From Rhynchopus euleeides (taxonomy: Eukaryota; Euglenozoa; Diplonemea; Diplonemida; Diplonemidae): a DNA stretch of 64,000 bases. The translations under genes were made by a program, and so were the position numbers. The notes beneath the pieces are model-generated. The model was given only the letters and a program-made list of their open reading frames with translations. It had not been told where the DNA came from and did no database searches. The stretch spans positions 682,001 to 746,000 of the forward strand of contig OY723271.1 of NCBI GenBank assembly GCA_963210315.1, read 5' to 3'. Below are positions 29,889 to 39,298 of this stretch, piece after piece (position 1 is the first letter of the stretch; each line of letters opens with the position of its first letter).

Positions 29889-31420
29889 TTATCGCATACG
29901 ATAATTTATTATCGCATACGATAATCCATTATCGTATGATGCGATAATCCCATTATCGTATACGACCGGATACGATAATTATTATCGTATGCGATAACAT
30001 ACGATAATCCCATTATCGTATGCGATACCCACCTGATTTTGCCCGAAACCAATCACCGAAATCTCCAGTTTACCACCGCCAAACGCCACCAAACCCCGCC
30101 AAGGGCCACAATCAGCCACAAAATAGAGATCACTACCATTCTCCCAGCACCAGGAAGGGTAAGATGAGCCTGTGGGGTCCGGTGCTGCAGGCAGGGTACG
30201 CGTACTGGTCTGTGTCCGGGCTGCTGTGGTCATCGACAAGGCTGTGTGGTCTGTCCGAAGGAGGTGGATGGTGGTCTCCCTCAGGTGGATCGCGTCTCTC
30301 CGATCCTGCATGGGCTCAGGTGTCTCCAGATGATCATCACCCCTTGCCTTGCTGTCGGTGAGGATGGCGCCCGAGCTCCGCCTTGTAGCGCAGCGGAGTC
30401 GTGCAGGTCAGGCAGGCTCCTTGAGGCCTCCGAGGTGATGTGCGCGCGCCACCCCGTGGTTCCTTGTAGAGTTGCAGACAGGTCCGTGCGCACGGTGGGA
30501 GCGTTCGTATCGCCCGTTCCGTGCCAGGTCCTGAAGAATACCTTTGGTTGAGTATTGACTCTCTCGGGTTCAAACCCCATTCAAGGTCCTTCGCTATGTC
30601 ATCACTGGTCGTCAGTCAGAGGGGAAGAACGGTGTTCCTCACTTCTTCACTGCTCACGGGAGCGAAGGCCAAGTCCAACATAAGTGGTAGCCTTGAAGAG
30701 AAATCTCCTGATCTCTCCAAACATTGCACCGAAGACCACACCTGCCTATCAGGTTCTTCCCCATCAGTCGAACAGTCTTTCTTGTTCATGTTCTGGGCAG
30801 GGTGCTCTGTCTCGGTCACCCCGACACCTGCTTCAACTAGGCTAGTCCAACGTCTTCCCTCAGTGTTCTCACAGGGGTGTCCTCAGTATCTGGGTCCCGA
30901 CGGCAAGGCAGCGTACCAGTCGGCTTTGCGCACCCGCAACAGGCTGTACTGGTGGTTGCATACCGCCGCAAGTATGACCCTGTTGCTGCGTAGTCATGTT
31001 TTCCATGAAGTGGGGTGGCGACAGGGTGTAAGTCACGAGGGGAAGGGCATGTGGAACGGCCACTGCCCAATCCCCAGAGTCCTCTCCGCCCCACTGTGCC
31101 TGAAACTTCTTCAGACAGACATAGTGATGTGCATGTCATGGCACTATGTGTGTTGTGTCTCTGCTACCCATTTGTGAGGGACATTCTACACTTCTGAGTG
31201 AAGCCCCCCGTCACCAATAATTCAAAGAAGCAAAAATGGCAGCTTCCGGCTCCACTTTTACCACTTTTTCAATGTGCTCTGGGCTGATTTCTGGTTTTCC
31301 GAAAATCTCAAAAAATTATCGCATCATTATCGTATATTATCGTATACGATAATATACGATAATGGGAATACGATAATAATTATCGTATGCGATAATAATT
31401 ATCGTTTGCACTGTATGCCT

Positions 31421-31456
<36 letters not shown>
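31421..31456. repeat. Poly-G tract of 36
   Basis: An uninterrupted G36 at the right border of the 2.6-kb element. Another long G tract (27657-27679) borders copy 2 of the 1148-bp element. Lengths in such tracts are often unreliable in assemblies. Confidence 0.8.
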
Positions 31457-31715
31457 CTCCCCGCGGGCTGAGGTCAGGCTGGCGACCCAGGTTTTCAGGG
31501 TGACACCAGGATTTCCTCGAAATTTTGGGTGACCCCCACCCTGGTCGGGGGGGGGGGGGGGGTCCCTCACAAAGTGGGGGACAGGGGGGGGGGGTACACT
31601 GGCTACCCCCCGCACCTGTAGGAAAGGACCCCCCCCTTGTACCTGTACAGGGGGGGGGGGTACTTTTACCCAATTGGCATTTCCCAGTAAGTGGTGTCAA
31701 TAGGCACCCCATGGC

Positions 31716-32560
31716 CAAAATGACCCCACCACAATCCGCACGGATCCCAAATATCCCAAAGAACGGGTTTTTGGAAAATCCGAGGGGGGGTCCCGCTGGG
31801 TGGGGTGTGGGCTGGTGAAGGTGGCTGCCTCCCAGCCACCTTCACCCATGACCAGTCCCTGAACCAGACCCACGTTTCATGGGCGAAACTTGGCTCGTAC
31901 ACCACCAAAGTGACCCCACTGTGATCCGCAAAAATTCCAAACGTTCAAAAGAAAGGGGTTTTGGAACACCCGAGGAGGGGGTCCCACTGGGTGGGTGGGG
32001 TGGGGTGTGGGCTGACTGCCTCCCAGCCACGCTGACCAGCCCCTGAACTAGACCCGTGTTTCATGGGTGATGCTTGGCTCGCACACCACCAAAGTGACCC
32101 CACTGTGATCCGCACAAATTCCAAACGTTCAAAAGAAAGGGGTTTTGGAACACCCGTGGAGGGGGTCCCGCTGGGTGGGTGGGTGTGGCTGCCTCCCAGT
32201 CACATTCCCTTAGGACCAGCCCCTGAACCAGAGGCACATTTCATGGACGGTGTTTGGCTCCTAGACCCACAAAGTGACCCCACTACGATTCGCAAAAGTT
32301 CCAAACGTTCAGAAGAACGGGGTTTTGGAATACCCGAGGAGGGGGTCCCGCTGGGTGGGTGGGCTGGTGTGGCTGCCTCCCAGTCACATCCTCCTGGGGC
32401 CAGCCTCCTATGACCAGACCCTGAATCAGACCCACATTTCATGGGTGAAGCTTGACACCTCGACCCACAGTGTGACCCCACTACGATCCGCACAGATTCC
32501 AAATAGTCAAAAGAAAGGGGTTTCGGAACACCCGAGGAGGGGGTCCCGCTGATTTTGGGT
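31716..32560 (+). repeat. Tandem array of ~180-195-bp units
   Basis: Five units begin near 31716, 31912, 32095, 32276 and 32472 with TGACCCCACTNNGATCCGCA. Each continues CCAAA..TCAAAAGAA.GGGTTTTGGAA, CCCGAGGAGGGGGTCCCGCT, GGGTGGG, GGCTGCCTCCCAG and TTTCATGGGTGA. The last unit is cut after GGGGGTCCCGCTG. Dispersed single copies are at 33860-34010 and, more diverged, at 3336-3440. No conserved reading frame runs through the array. Confidence 0.75.
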
Positions 32561-32923
32561 CACTTTCGGGTGATGTCAGGTACCTGGAGTGACCGCAGGT
32601 AGCCCATTTTCAGGGTGGGAGCCCTACTCGTACGTCACCCAGATTCAGCCCAAACCGTGCACCTCGGGTGCACGGTCGCCGGCAGCGCGCGGGCACCCGG
32701 AAACAGGCCGCATTTGCGCGCGCTGCCTGCACCCTGCACGCCAGCCCCCCCCCCCCCCCCCCCCCCCGGGGCTGTAAGCGACCCCCCAGAAAATTACCCC
32801 AGCCACTGCACCCCCCCCCCCCCAACCCCATCCCATTTGAGTTCGTTCAGTTTGTTACAAATCTTGACAACGTGGTGCGGCACGATCAGTGCCCACCACG
32901 TTCGGATTGTGTTGTTTACAAAC
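32561..32923. other. Non-coding region
   Basis: Contains a C27 run at 32740-32767, a second C run near 32810 and a short palindromic phrase GTGCACCTCGGGTGCAC at about 32656. No gene seen. Confidence 0.45.
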
Positions 32924-33071
32924 TGGGGACCCTTCGCTAGCGGCAACGCCATTCTGTTCGGCAAACATAGGGGGCCCTTGCAACCAGTCACAGGTCGTCA
33001 GTCAGTGAGGGGAAGTGGGCTGTAGCTCACTTTTTCTCACTCAGTCATATCTGGTAGCGAAGGCCCCCACA
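32924..33071. mobile_element. ~148-bp MITE of the GGGGxCCTTCGCTA family
   Basis: The left end GGGGACCCTTCGCTAGC and right end GGTAGCGAAGGCCCCC are imperfect inverted repeats. Internal TTTTTCTCACTCAGTCA is also found in the neighbouring element at 33207-33317. Confidence 0.5.
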
Positions 33072-33206
33072 TACAAGGCTGTTGTTTGTGTGGCGCCAAA
33101 TACTGGTTCGCCGGGGTCATTTTGCGTTGTTTTGTGCGACTTTCTGGTCACCTGCACTTTGGGGTGTAGGTGAAACGCAAAGAGGGCGCAAAACATTGCC
33201 CCCTCT

Positions 33207-33317
33207 GGGGGGCCCTCGCTACGAGTCACTGTGAGTCACGAGTCGTCAGTTGTCAGCCAAACATGGCTGACTTCTCACCTTTTCTCACTCAGTCACACTT
33301 GGTAGCGAGGGCCCCCC
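33207..33317. mobile_element. 111-bp MITE with perfect 16-bp TIR (GGGGGGCCCTCGCTAC)
   Basis: 33207-33222 and 33302-33317 are exact inverted complements. The interior holds GTCACGAGTCGTCAGTTGTC and TTTTCTCACTCAGTCACA, shared with the element at 32924. No unambiguous target duplication. Related ends occur at about 33404 (single) and 58459-58572 (pair). Confidence 0.7.
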
Positions 33318-33762
33318 TGGAATCCTTTTTTAAAGATCCAAACGCTTTTCCGTGAGCACGGTGCGTTTGGCACAAAAAAAATCAACACTATTTTCAGCAC
33401 CGTAGCGAAAACCCCCAAGTATGTGGTATCTTAATCATGGCCACTCGGGCCAATTGTGGAAGGCGTGGAATTACGAAAGGGGTGCTCCTTTCTACAGTGC
33501 ACCGCAGGGAAATGAGAAGGGGGTGTGGGAGAGAGAGAGAGAGAGAGAGAAAGGGATATTCCTGCATGGGGCTGGCTGGGTATATCGTATCAAACACGTG
33601 TACTCTGATCACGATCTACGCCTGCAAACAGCCTCATTGCGGTAGCCCCACGTCGCGTGAGACGCATTTTTTTGCCGTCAAAATTGCTTTTTTAGACTAG
33701 CATGCATTCTACAGCAGGGGTGGGGGTGTGTGTGATGAGCGGGGCGTGTAGGGGGGGCAGGG

Positions 33763-34010
33763 GTGTAAATAAGGCCGACTCCCGACTCCCGACTCGCGCC
33801 GGATTTTTTGGGATTGGGAGGGTTGCCTTGCTTCCCTTAGGGAATGTGCGGTATTAGGCACCCCATGGCCAAAATGACCCCACTGCGATCCGCACAGACT
33901 CCAAATATTCAAAAGAAAGGGTTTTTGGAACACCCGAGGAGGGGGGGTCCCGATGGGTGGGTGGGGGTGTAGGGGTCCCGCTGGGTGGGACATGGTGTGT
34001 GCCTCCCAGT
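33763..34010 (+). repeat. TGTAAATAAGG/GACTCCCGACTCCC phrase followed by a dispersed copy of the ~180-bp unit
   Basis: 33763-33797 matches, inverted, the right half of 34812-34866. From about 33855 AGGCACCCCATGGCCAAAAT and TGACCCCACTGCGATCCGCA match the first unit of the tandem array at 31697-31890. Confidence 0.6.
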
Positions 34011-34310
34011 CATCTTCTTCATTACCGGTCTCTGAACTGGGGTGAGTTCATTGCCAAACCACTGCTGTGAATACGGCGCCCCTTTCCCGCCCCTTTTGCC
34101 AGATCCTGGCAGCTCCCAAGAAGAGTTGTGTTCCGCCCCCATCAGGTGGTTGAGCATACCACAGCGCACACGTGCACAACCACACACACTCCACACAGAT
34201 GCGTCACACATGTGACGCAACTGTTGCGACACACAACATGCCTCAGGTAGAGGCAGTAGTGTTTGACTCACAGCCAACATAGCTCTCAGTGGGGCCGTGG
34301 ATGGTGTGGA

Positions 34311-34480
34311 TGCATCCATGCATGCATCCACGGCATCCAGGGATGCCCGAAAATGTCAAAAAATGGATTTTTGATTTGGCATACAGGCATTCATCCACTG
34401 CAGGCAGGCCTGCATGCAGGGCTTCGGAGCTCCAGGCTGTGTGTGGATGCATCCACAAAATTTGTGGATGCATGCGCTGC
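34311..34480. repeat. TGGATGCATCCA palindrome cluster
   Basis: GTGGATGCATCCATGCATGC at the left and GTGGATGCATCCACAAAATT followed by TGTGGATGCATGC at the right form several overlapping hairpins. One perfect 13-bp-arm hairpin lies at about 34441-34475. No gene is assigned. A short plus-strand frame at 34588-34759 (MALCVACFFADHLARGKT..) is unrecognised. Confidence 0.5.
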
Positions 34481-34811
34481 ATGCACGGGAAATACTGAGA
34501 GCTATGCAGCCAAATACTGCTGCCGTGAGTGAGGTGCTCGCAGCGTGTGGGGCGCTGCGGGCGAAGTGGGGGGTTGGCTGGGACAGCCAACATGGCGCTG
34601 TGCGTCGCGTGCTTCTTCGCGGACCACCTCGCACGCGGGAAGACCCCGCAAGCGCCGAGTCAGTCCGCCCTGACCGAATGGTGGGCGACTGCTGGAGGGT
34701 CCATGGGACTCTCCACGGCAGAGGTGGCCGTACTACAGGATGCGTGCAGGATTGAGTAGGGTTTGAGACCGCCCGTCCCCCCCAGCCCCCCACCCCAGGT
34801 ACCTTAGGTGA

Positions 34812-34866
34812 CTGTAAATAACCGACTCCCGACTCCCGACTCCTGACCCCCAAACCTTATTTACAG
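34812..34866. repeat. 55-bp element with CTGTAAATAA ends
   Basis: CTGTAAATAA (34812-34821) and TTATTTACAG (34857-34866) are exact inverted repeats around three GACTCCC repeats. The related phrase at 33763 shows that it is dispersed. It may be a tiny MITE or a solo transposon end. Confidence 0.5.
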
Positions 34867-36956
34867 CCCTGGGGGGGGGGGGGGGGTATGGCCAACGGAA
34901 TAACGCATTCTACCAATAAAAGGGTGCGCGGAGGTGTGCGTGAGGGAGAACGGGAGGGGGGAGGGGCGGTGGTGAGCCGGGAGGGGTGGCAACGGCAGCC
35001 CCAAACAGCAACACCTCCGGCAGACCCGCCGCCCTCCCACCCACCCCCACCCCCTCCCGGCCCTGCCCCCGCTGATGAGGCAATTTTTTAGACACACTGT
35101 CATCGAGTTGGAGCCCCTATTTCGTAAAATGGGGTTCCCACCCCGATGCTGGTGGGGGAGGTATTTTTCTTTTTTGAATTTTCACATTTAGGAAGCTTCG
35201 CTCCGGACACCCGCAAAGCGAGCTGCGCTCTGGTCAAGCAAACTTCTCAGTTCATTCCCTCAATGCATTCCCAATTGGATCCTCACGTCGTGGCCTTGAG
35301 GGGACACAGTGGGGATGCCAGTTCGCGAGCCCAAACTACAAAACACGTTCCCGAGAGGGCCAGTAGTTTAGCCAGAGGAAAATATGCAAAAATCGCAGGA
35401 AAACTGGGCCAGTCGTTCACACGCACTCACGCTGTTTGGCGACGTGTGGCTGAGGCTGGGGTTCAATGCAATAGCCAGAGCAGGTCGGATGCAAGACACT
35501 CGATATGGTTTGCGTTTAGATGACTCACCATGAGCAACCCAGCGAAGTCGCGCAAAAAAAACACACGGGGGTGGGGGGGGGGGTACCGGATCCCGCGCTT
35601 ATTTTGTTACAAAGGCGTCACATTCACGTGACAACTGATTTATTTCCCCCCCCCCCTCTTGAGGCGCTCCACACACACGCAGACTCGAGTTCTTTTGTTC
35701 AGCGCAGGACAGACCGTGAGGGCGGAGACACACGCTACGACCCCACCCCAAACCTGGTGTTCGGAGCAAGGAAAGGGCGAGATAATTAGAGGAGGGAAAT
35801 TCACGGCAGAGCCAGGTTGGGGGATCGCGTGTTGTGTCCGGTGTGATTTTGCAGTGGCTGCAAAAAAAAAGGGGGGGGGGGTGTAAACTGCCATGCTTTT
35901 TTACGGTGGCTGTGGCTGATTTTTTTTCCTTTAGCCATCCTCCGCCCCACCCCCGTACCTGCACGGCGGACTCCGTAATGGAAATCGGGAGCTGGAAAGG
36001 GAGGGGTGAGGGGAGGGCCTTCTTGAGGCTATCCCCCCCCCCCCCCTCGAAGAAAGCAGAATGCAACCCATTCGGGAGTCGGGGTTGGAGTCCCACCGTG
36101 TAATGTACAAAACTTTCTCCTGGCTGGGCGGCGGCGGGGGGACATAACACGCCTGGCAAAGTTGCGACATAACAGACAGGCCCTGCTAGCCTGTACCTCT
36201 AAGCCGCCACAACCTGCTCGCTCTGCCCGCCCAGGCAGCTGTGACAGCAATGCAGCCTTTTGGGGGGACAGGGGGGTCACGAGCGGATGCCCTGAGCATC
36301 CGCTAAGCACTGCGCCAGCACTGGCAGGCACAGCACATCACGCAGTGCCTTCGCACCCGCCCCAGCCAGGTCTCAGCACCGGGGGGACCGCACTGTCGCT
36401 GTGAGGGATCTGGAGCTGGACTTCTTCGGTGCCGCTTTACGGACAACCCTGTGGGGATGTGGTAGGGATGTAGAAACTTTGTGTCTGCAAATCAGAAAGG
36501 GGAGAGAAGAACCAGCGGGTATTCGTCGATCGCGAGAACACCCCACACGCCTGCTGCGGGTGTGGTGTGTCCTGCAATAGCAAAGTTTCCTGCGTTGTTA
36601 GCACAACTCCAAAAAAAATTGTGTGCTTGTATTGTGATGTCTGTGTGGCGCAGTCGCCTGCGTTTCCAGTGTGGCACGGTTAGTCTTTAAATACGGGCAT
36701 AGCCGCCTGTCACACCCAGAAGTGCAGTTCCAGGCAACCCCCCTCCGACATGTGTGGCAATGTGATGCAGGGACCTCCCTAGTCATGGCACCCGCTGTGG
36801 AGATGCGGCTGACGCTGGCTGGTTGGGGGTGTCAGCGTGCCATGGGAGGGTGTGCTGGAGGACCCGGTGTATCCTCAAAACGGATTTGCCTCTCGGCCAG
36901 CGGAGGTGCGACAATGCACACCAGCCAAATCACCAAAACCGTGAGTATGGAGCTTG
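34867..36956. other. Non-coding region
   Basis: About 2 kb without a supportable gene. G and C runs at 34869-34886, 35570-35582, 35646-35657 and 36030-36043. Open frames on both strands overlap and lack conserved character. A phrase near 36588 recurs at 22806. Confidence 0.45.
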
Positions 36957-39298
36957 ATTTTCAGCACACTTCGATGTGGGCGGAAAGTGTCGCGTGCTTG
37001 TTCGTGCCCTTGTGCTCCTCACTCACGACACCATCATCAGCAGGAGTGTGAGTGTGGAAGCGTCAACGCAGAGATCAGGTTGCTGTCCCGACACAGCACC
37101 ATCGAGGGGGTGGTGCGCTACATCGACGCGGCGGAGAACATTCGGATCACAGAGACCGAGGCAGTGTCGAGCCGACTGGCTTGGTGAGGTCTAAAAAGCG
37201 CAGGGCAAAGCGGCGGCGTCGCGACGGAGACATCGTGGCATCCCATTTCCCTCCTATGCAAAAGAAGATGAGGCGGCTTCTAGCCGCAGCCCCGATGTAC
37301 GACGCGACACCGGATGACGACGACGAGCGAGGGCGTCTTTCACCACCACGGGTGCCACAGCGCAAGACGGTGGAGGGAGACTGGGGCAACGAAAACTGGA
37401 GCAGCGGACAGGAGAACGCGGACTACGGGCCGGCAGTGGAACACATATACGGAGAAGAGATCGGAGTGCCTCTGGGGGATACGACTGTTCGACCACACGA
37501 GCAGGGAGACACGGGACAACATCAGAAGCTCGCCCCCAGCGGGACTCCACGACTGGACATCGGTGCATTGAGACAACTCGACACGGACGGGGAGCTGGAC
37601 GGGGTCATCGACATGATAACGGACACGGCGGTGTTCCGCGAGGCACTGCTGGCGGGGCGTGAAGGGGCGTTCGCGAGGGAGAAGCGAAAGGTGTCCAGAC
37701 ACATGCTCCAGCACCTCGGGCAGCTGGAGGACTACGGGGTCTTGGTGCAAGAAGAATCAACGCTGATCCACCCGGCCTACACCGTGGCCAAAAAGAGCGG
37801 TGGCCTCAGGTTTATAGTGGACGCCAGGACGCTGAACAAGGCGATGAAGCCCCCGCCCGACATAGTCTAAATTCCATCACGAGAGTGGCGCAGAGGCTGG
37901 CTAACGCTGACTGGGTTGTATTGGCCGATGCGCGCAGCTGGTTCTACCAGTTCCCGGTGGCGGAGGATATACAGAAGTTCTTCGGGGTGCGTATCGGTGG
38001 CAAGCGGAACGATTTCGTCGACGCTCGCCTGCAGGTACTGTGCATGGGTTGGCCGTACTCCCCAGCTATTGCGCACAGGAGCGCGCGGGTGCTTCTCCCG
38101 CAGCCGCACGGCGAGGTGTGGATCGACAATTTTTGCATCGTAGCGTCGAGCCACGCAGAGGCAGATCAGCGGTATCGGGACCTCCTGGGGCGGTGCAAAG
38201 CATGCAACGTGGAGCTGAACATGGACGACACTGCGGCGCCCCGACGCAGCGTTTCGTGGCGTTCGGGATTGACTTTGATCTGCTGACCCACTCATTGAGG
38301 ATGGACCCGGCGTGGGTGAAGAAGCTGGCCGATCGTTTGGAGCTGGCCGAGATGATCGCAGGAGACGTAACGCCGAGGCGCGCCTTCAAGATTTTCGGTA
38401 GTGTGGTGTGGCAGAGTTACGTGACGCGCAGCCCGCTCTGTTTCGCGCCAGCGATGCTGTCCTACATCAGGAGGATTGCCCGGACAACGCTGGAAGATAA
38501 GGGAAAGTGGGACTTAAAGGCGGTGGTACCACCCTCGGTGCGGCACGAGCTGCGCCTGCGAATGTCCTTCCTCGAACAGAATAGCTGGCTGACATGTGTG
38601 CCACACACACGAGGCGCCTCGGTCTGGAGCGACGCGTCGAGCACAGCGTGGGCGGCGATCGCGATCGAGGGGACGTCAGAGAGGGTGTCGCAGGGAGTGT
38701 TCTCCGAGCAGGAACGCGGGGCGCACATCTTCCTGAAGGAGGCTTACGCTGCCCTACAGGGACTCAGACTCATCATCGCGAGTGGGTGCACAGCGCGCTG
38801 CTACATCGACAACCTGCCGCTGGTGCACTGCCTCGTAAAGGGACACTGCAGCAACTTTCGGGGAAATATCCTGCTACAACACATCGTGAACACTGCGACG
38901 GCTAAGAATCTCACGCTGGATGCGGTGTGGGTCCCGACGACAGAGCAACGCGCGGACTGCTATACGAGAGGGGCCGTCCATCCGGCGCCGATCCCACTCG
39001 ATGTCACCCTTAGACCAAATGCAGCAAACCAGACCGCTGTCTTCCACAACAGCGCCCCTCGGACGAGGGTAGTGTGGAAGCGTCAACGCAAAAAAGAAAC
39101 CAAAGCAAAAAGTGCCGAACAAAGCGCAGTGACACTTTTTCAGCACACTTCGATGTGGGCGGAAAGTGTCGCGTGCTTGTTCGTGCCCTTGTGCTCCTCA
39201 CTCACGACACCATCATCAGCAGGAGTGTGAGTGTGGAAGCGTCAACGCAAAAAAGAAACCAAAGCAAAAAGTGCCGAACAAAGCGCAGTGACACTTTT
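36957..39298 (+). mobile_element. Retroelement with split direct repeats (A1-pol-B1-A2-B2 layout), degenerate
   Basis: A 114-bp sequence at 36957-37070 (A1) recurs without mismatch at 39136-39249 (A2). A second repeat, with 49 bp beyond the shared 19 bp, lies immediately before A2 (39072-39139, B1) and immediately after it (39231-39298, B2), also identical. This order is the split-direct-repeat layout of PAT/Ngaro-type members of the DIRS order and is unlike LTRs. The body encodes reverse transcriptase and RNase H. DIRS-order elements normally also encode a tyrosine recombinase, but RNase H ends only a few codons before B1 and no recombinase is seen, so this copy is non-autonomous or of another type. 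The right end lies inside the kinesin coding region. Confidence 0.7.
37052..39230 (+). pseudogene. Reverse transcriptase-RNase H polyprotein, broken by two frameshifts
   Basis: Three overlapping frames are needed: to 37870 (TAA), 37885-38286 (TGA) and from about 38230 to 39230. The first carries a basic, acidic-patched leader and then RT motifs (SGGLRFIVDARTLNK). The second has LADARSWFYQF with the first catalytic Asp, LCMGWPYSPAIAHRSAR, and WIDNF where active RTs have YxDD, so the second Asp of the pair is Asn here. The third carries RNase H: WSDASSTAW (Asp), KEAYAALQGL (Glu), CYIDNLPLV (Asp), ADCYTR (Asp). The breaks near 37868 and 38235 are single-base type. It is a retrotransposon of a protist, not a viral gene. 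The RT lineage is unassigned, with resemblance to the DIRS/Ty3 group. Confidence 0.75.

Larger units (their letters stand above)
28831..31420. mobile_element. 2.6-kb element with ATTATCG palindromes and AGGCATACAGTGCAAACG ends
   Basis: The left end AGGCATACAGTGCAAACGAT is inverted at the right end (31401-31420), and the inverted match continues into AATTATTATCG. Sub-terminal regions at both ends (28850-28898 joined to 29889-30030, and 31310-31400) are packed with ATTATCGNATACGATAAT palindromes. This arrangement resembles hAT-like sub-terminal transposase sites, though the superfamily is not proven. The interior has no recognised transposase. A plus-strand open frame at about 30521-31177 (218 codons, no ATG at its start) is of unknown value. 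A 990-bp element is inserted in the left palindrome cluster. The left end directly touches copy 2 of the 1148-bp element. Confidence 0.65.

Noticed and set aside
30555..30575. GGGTTCAAACCCC, similar to a tRNA B box
   Set aside because: No matching acceptor stem, D arm or anticodon arm around it. A similar phrase at 58324-58334 also lacks a cloverleaf.
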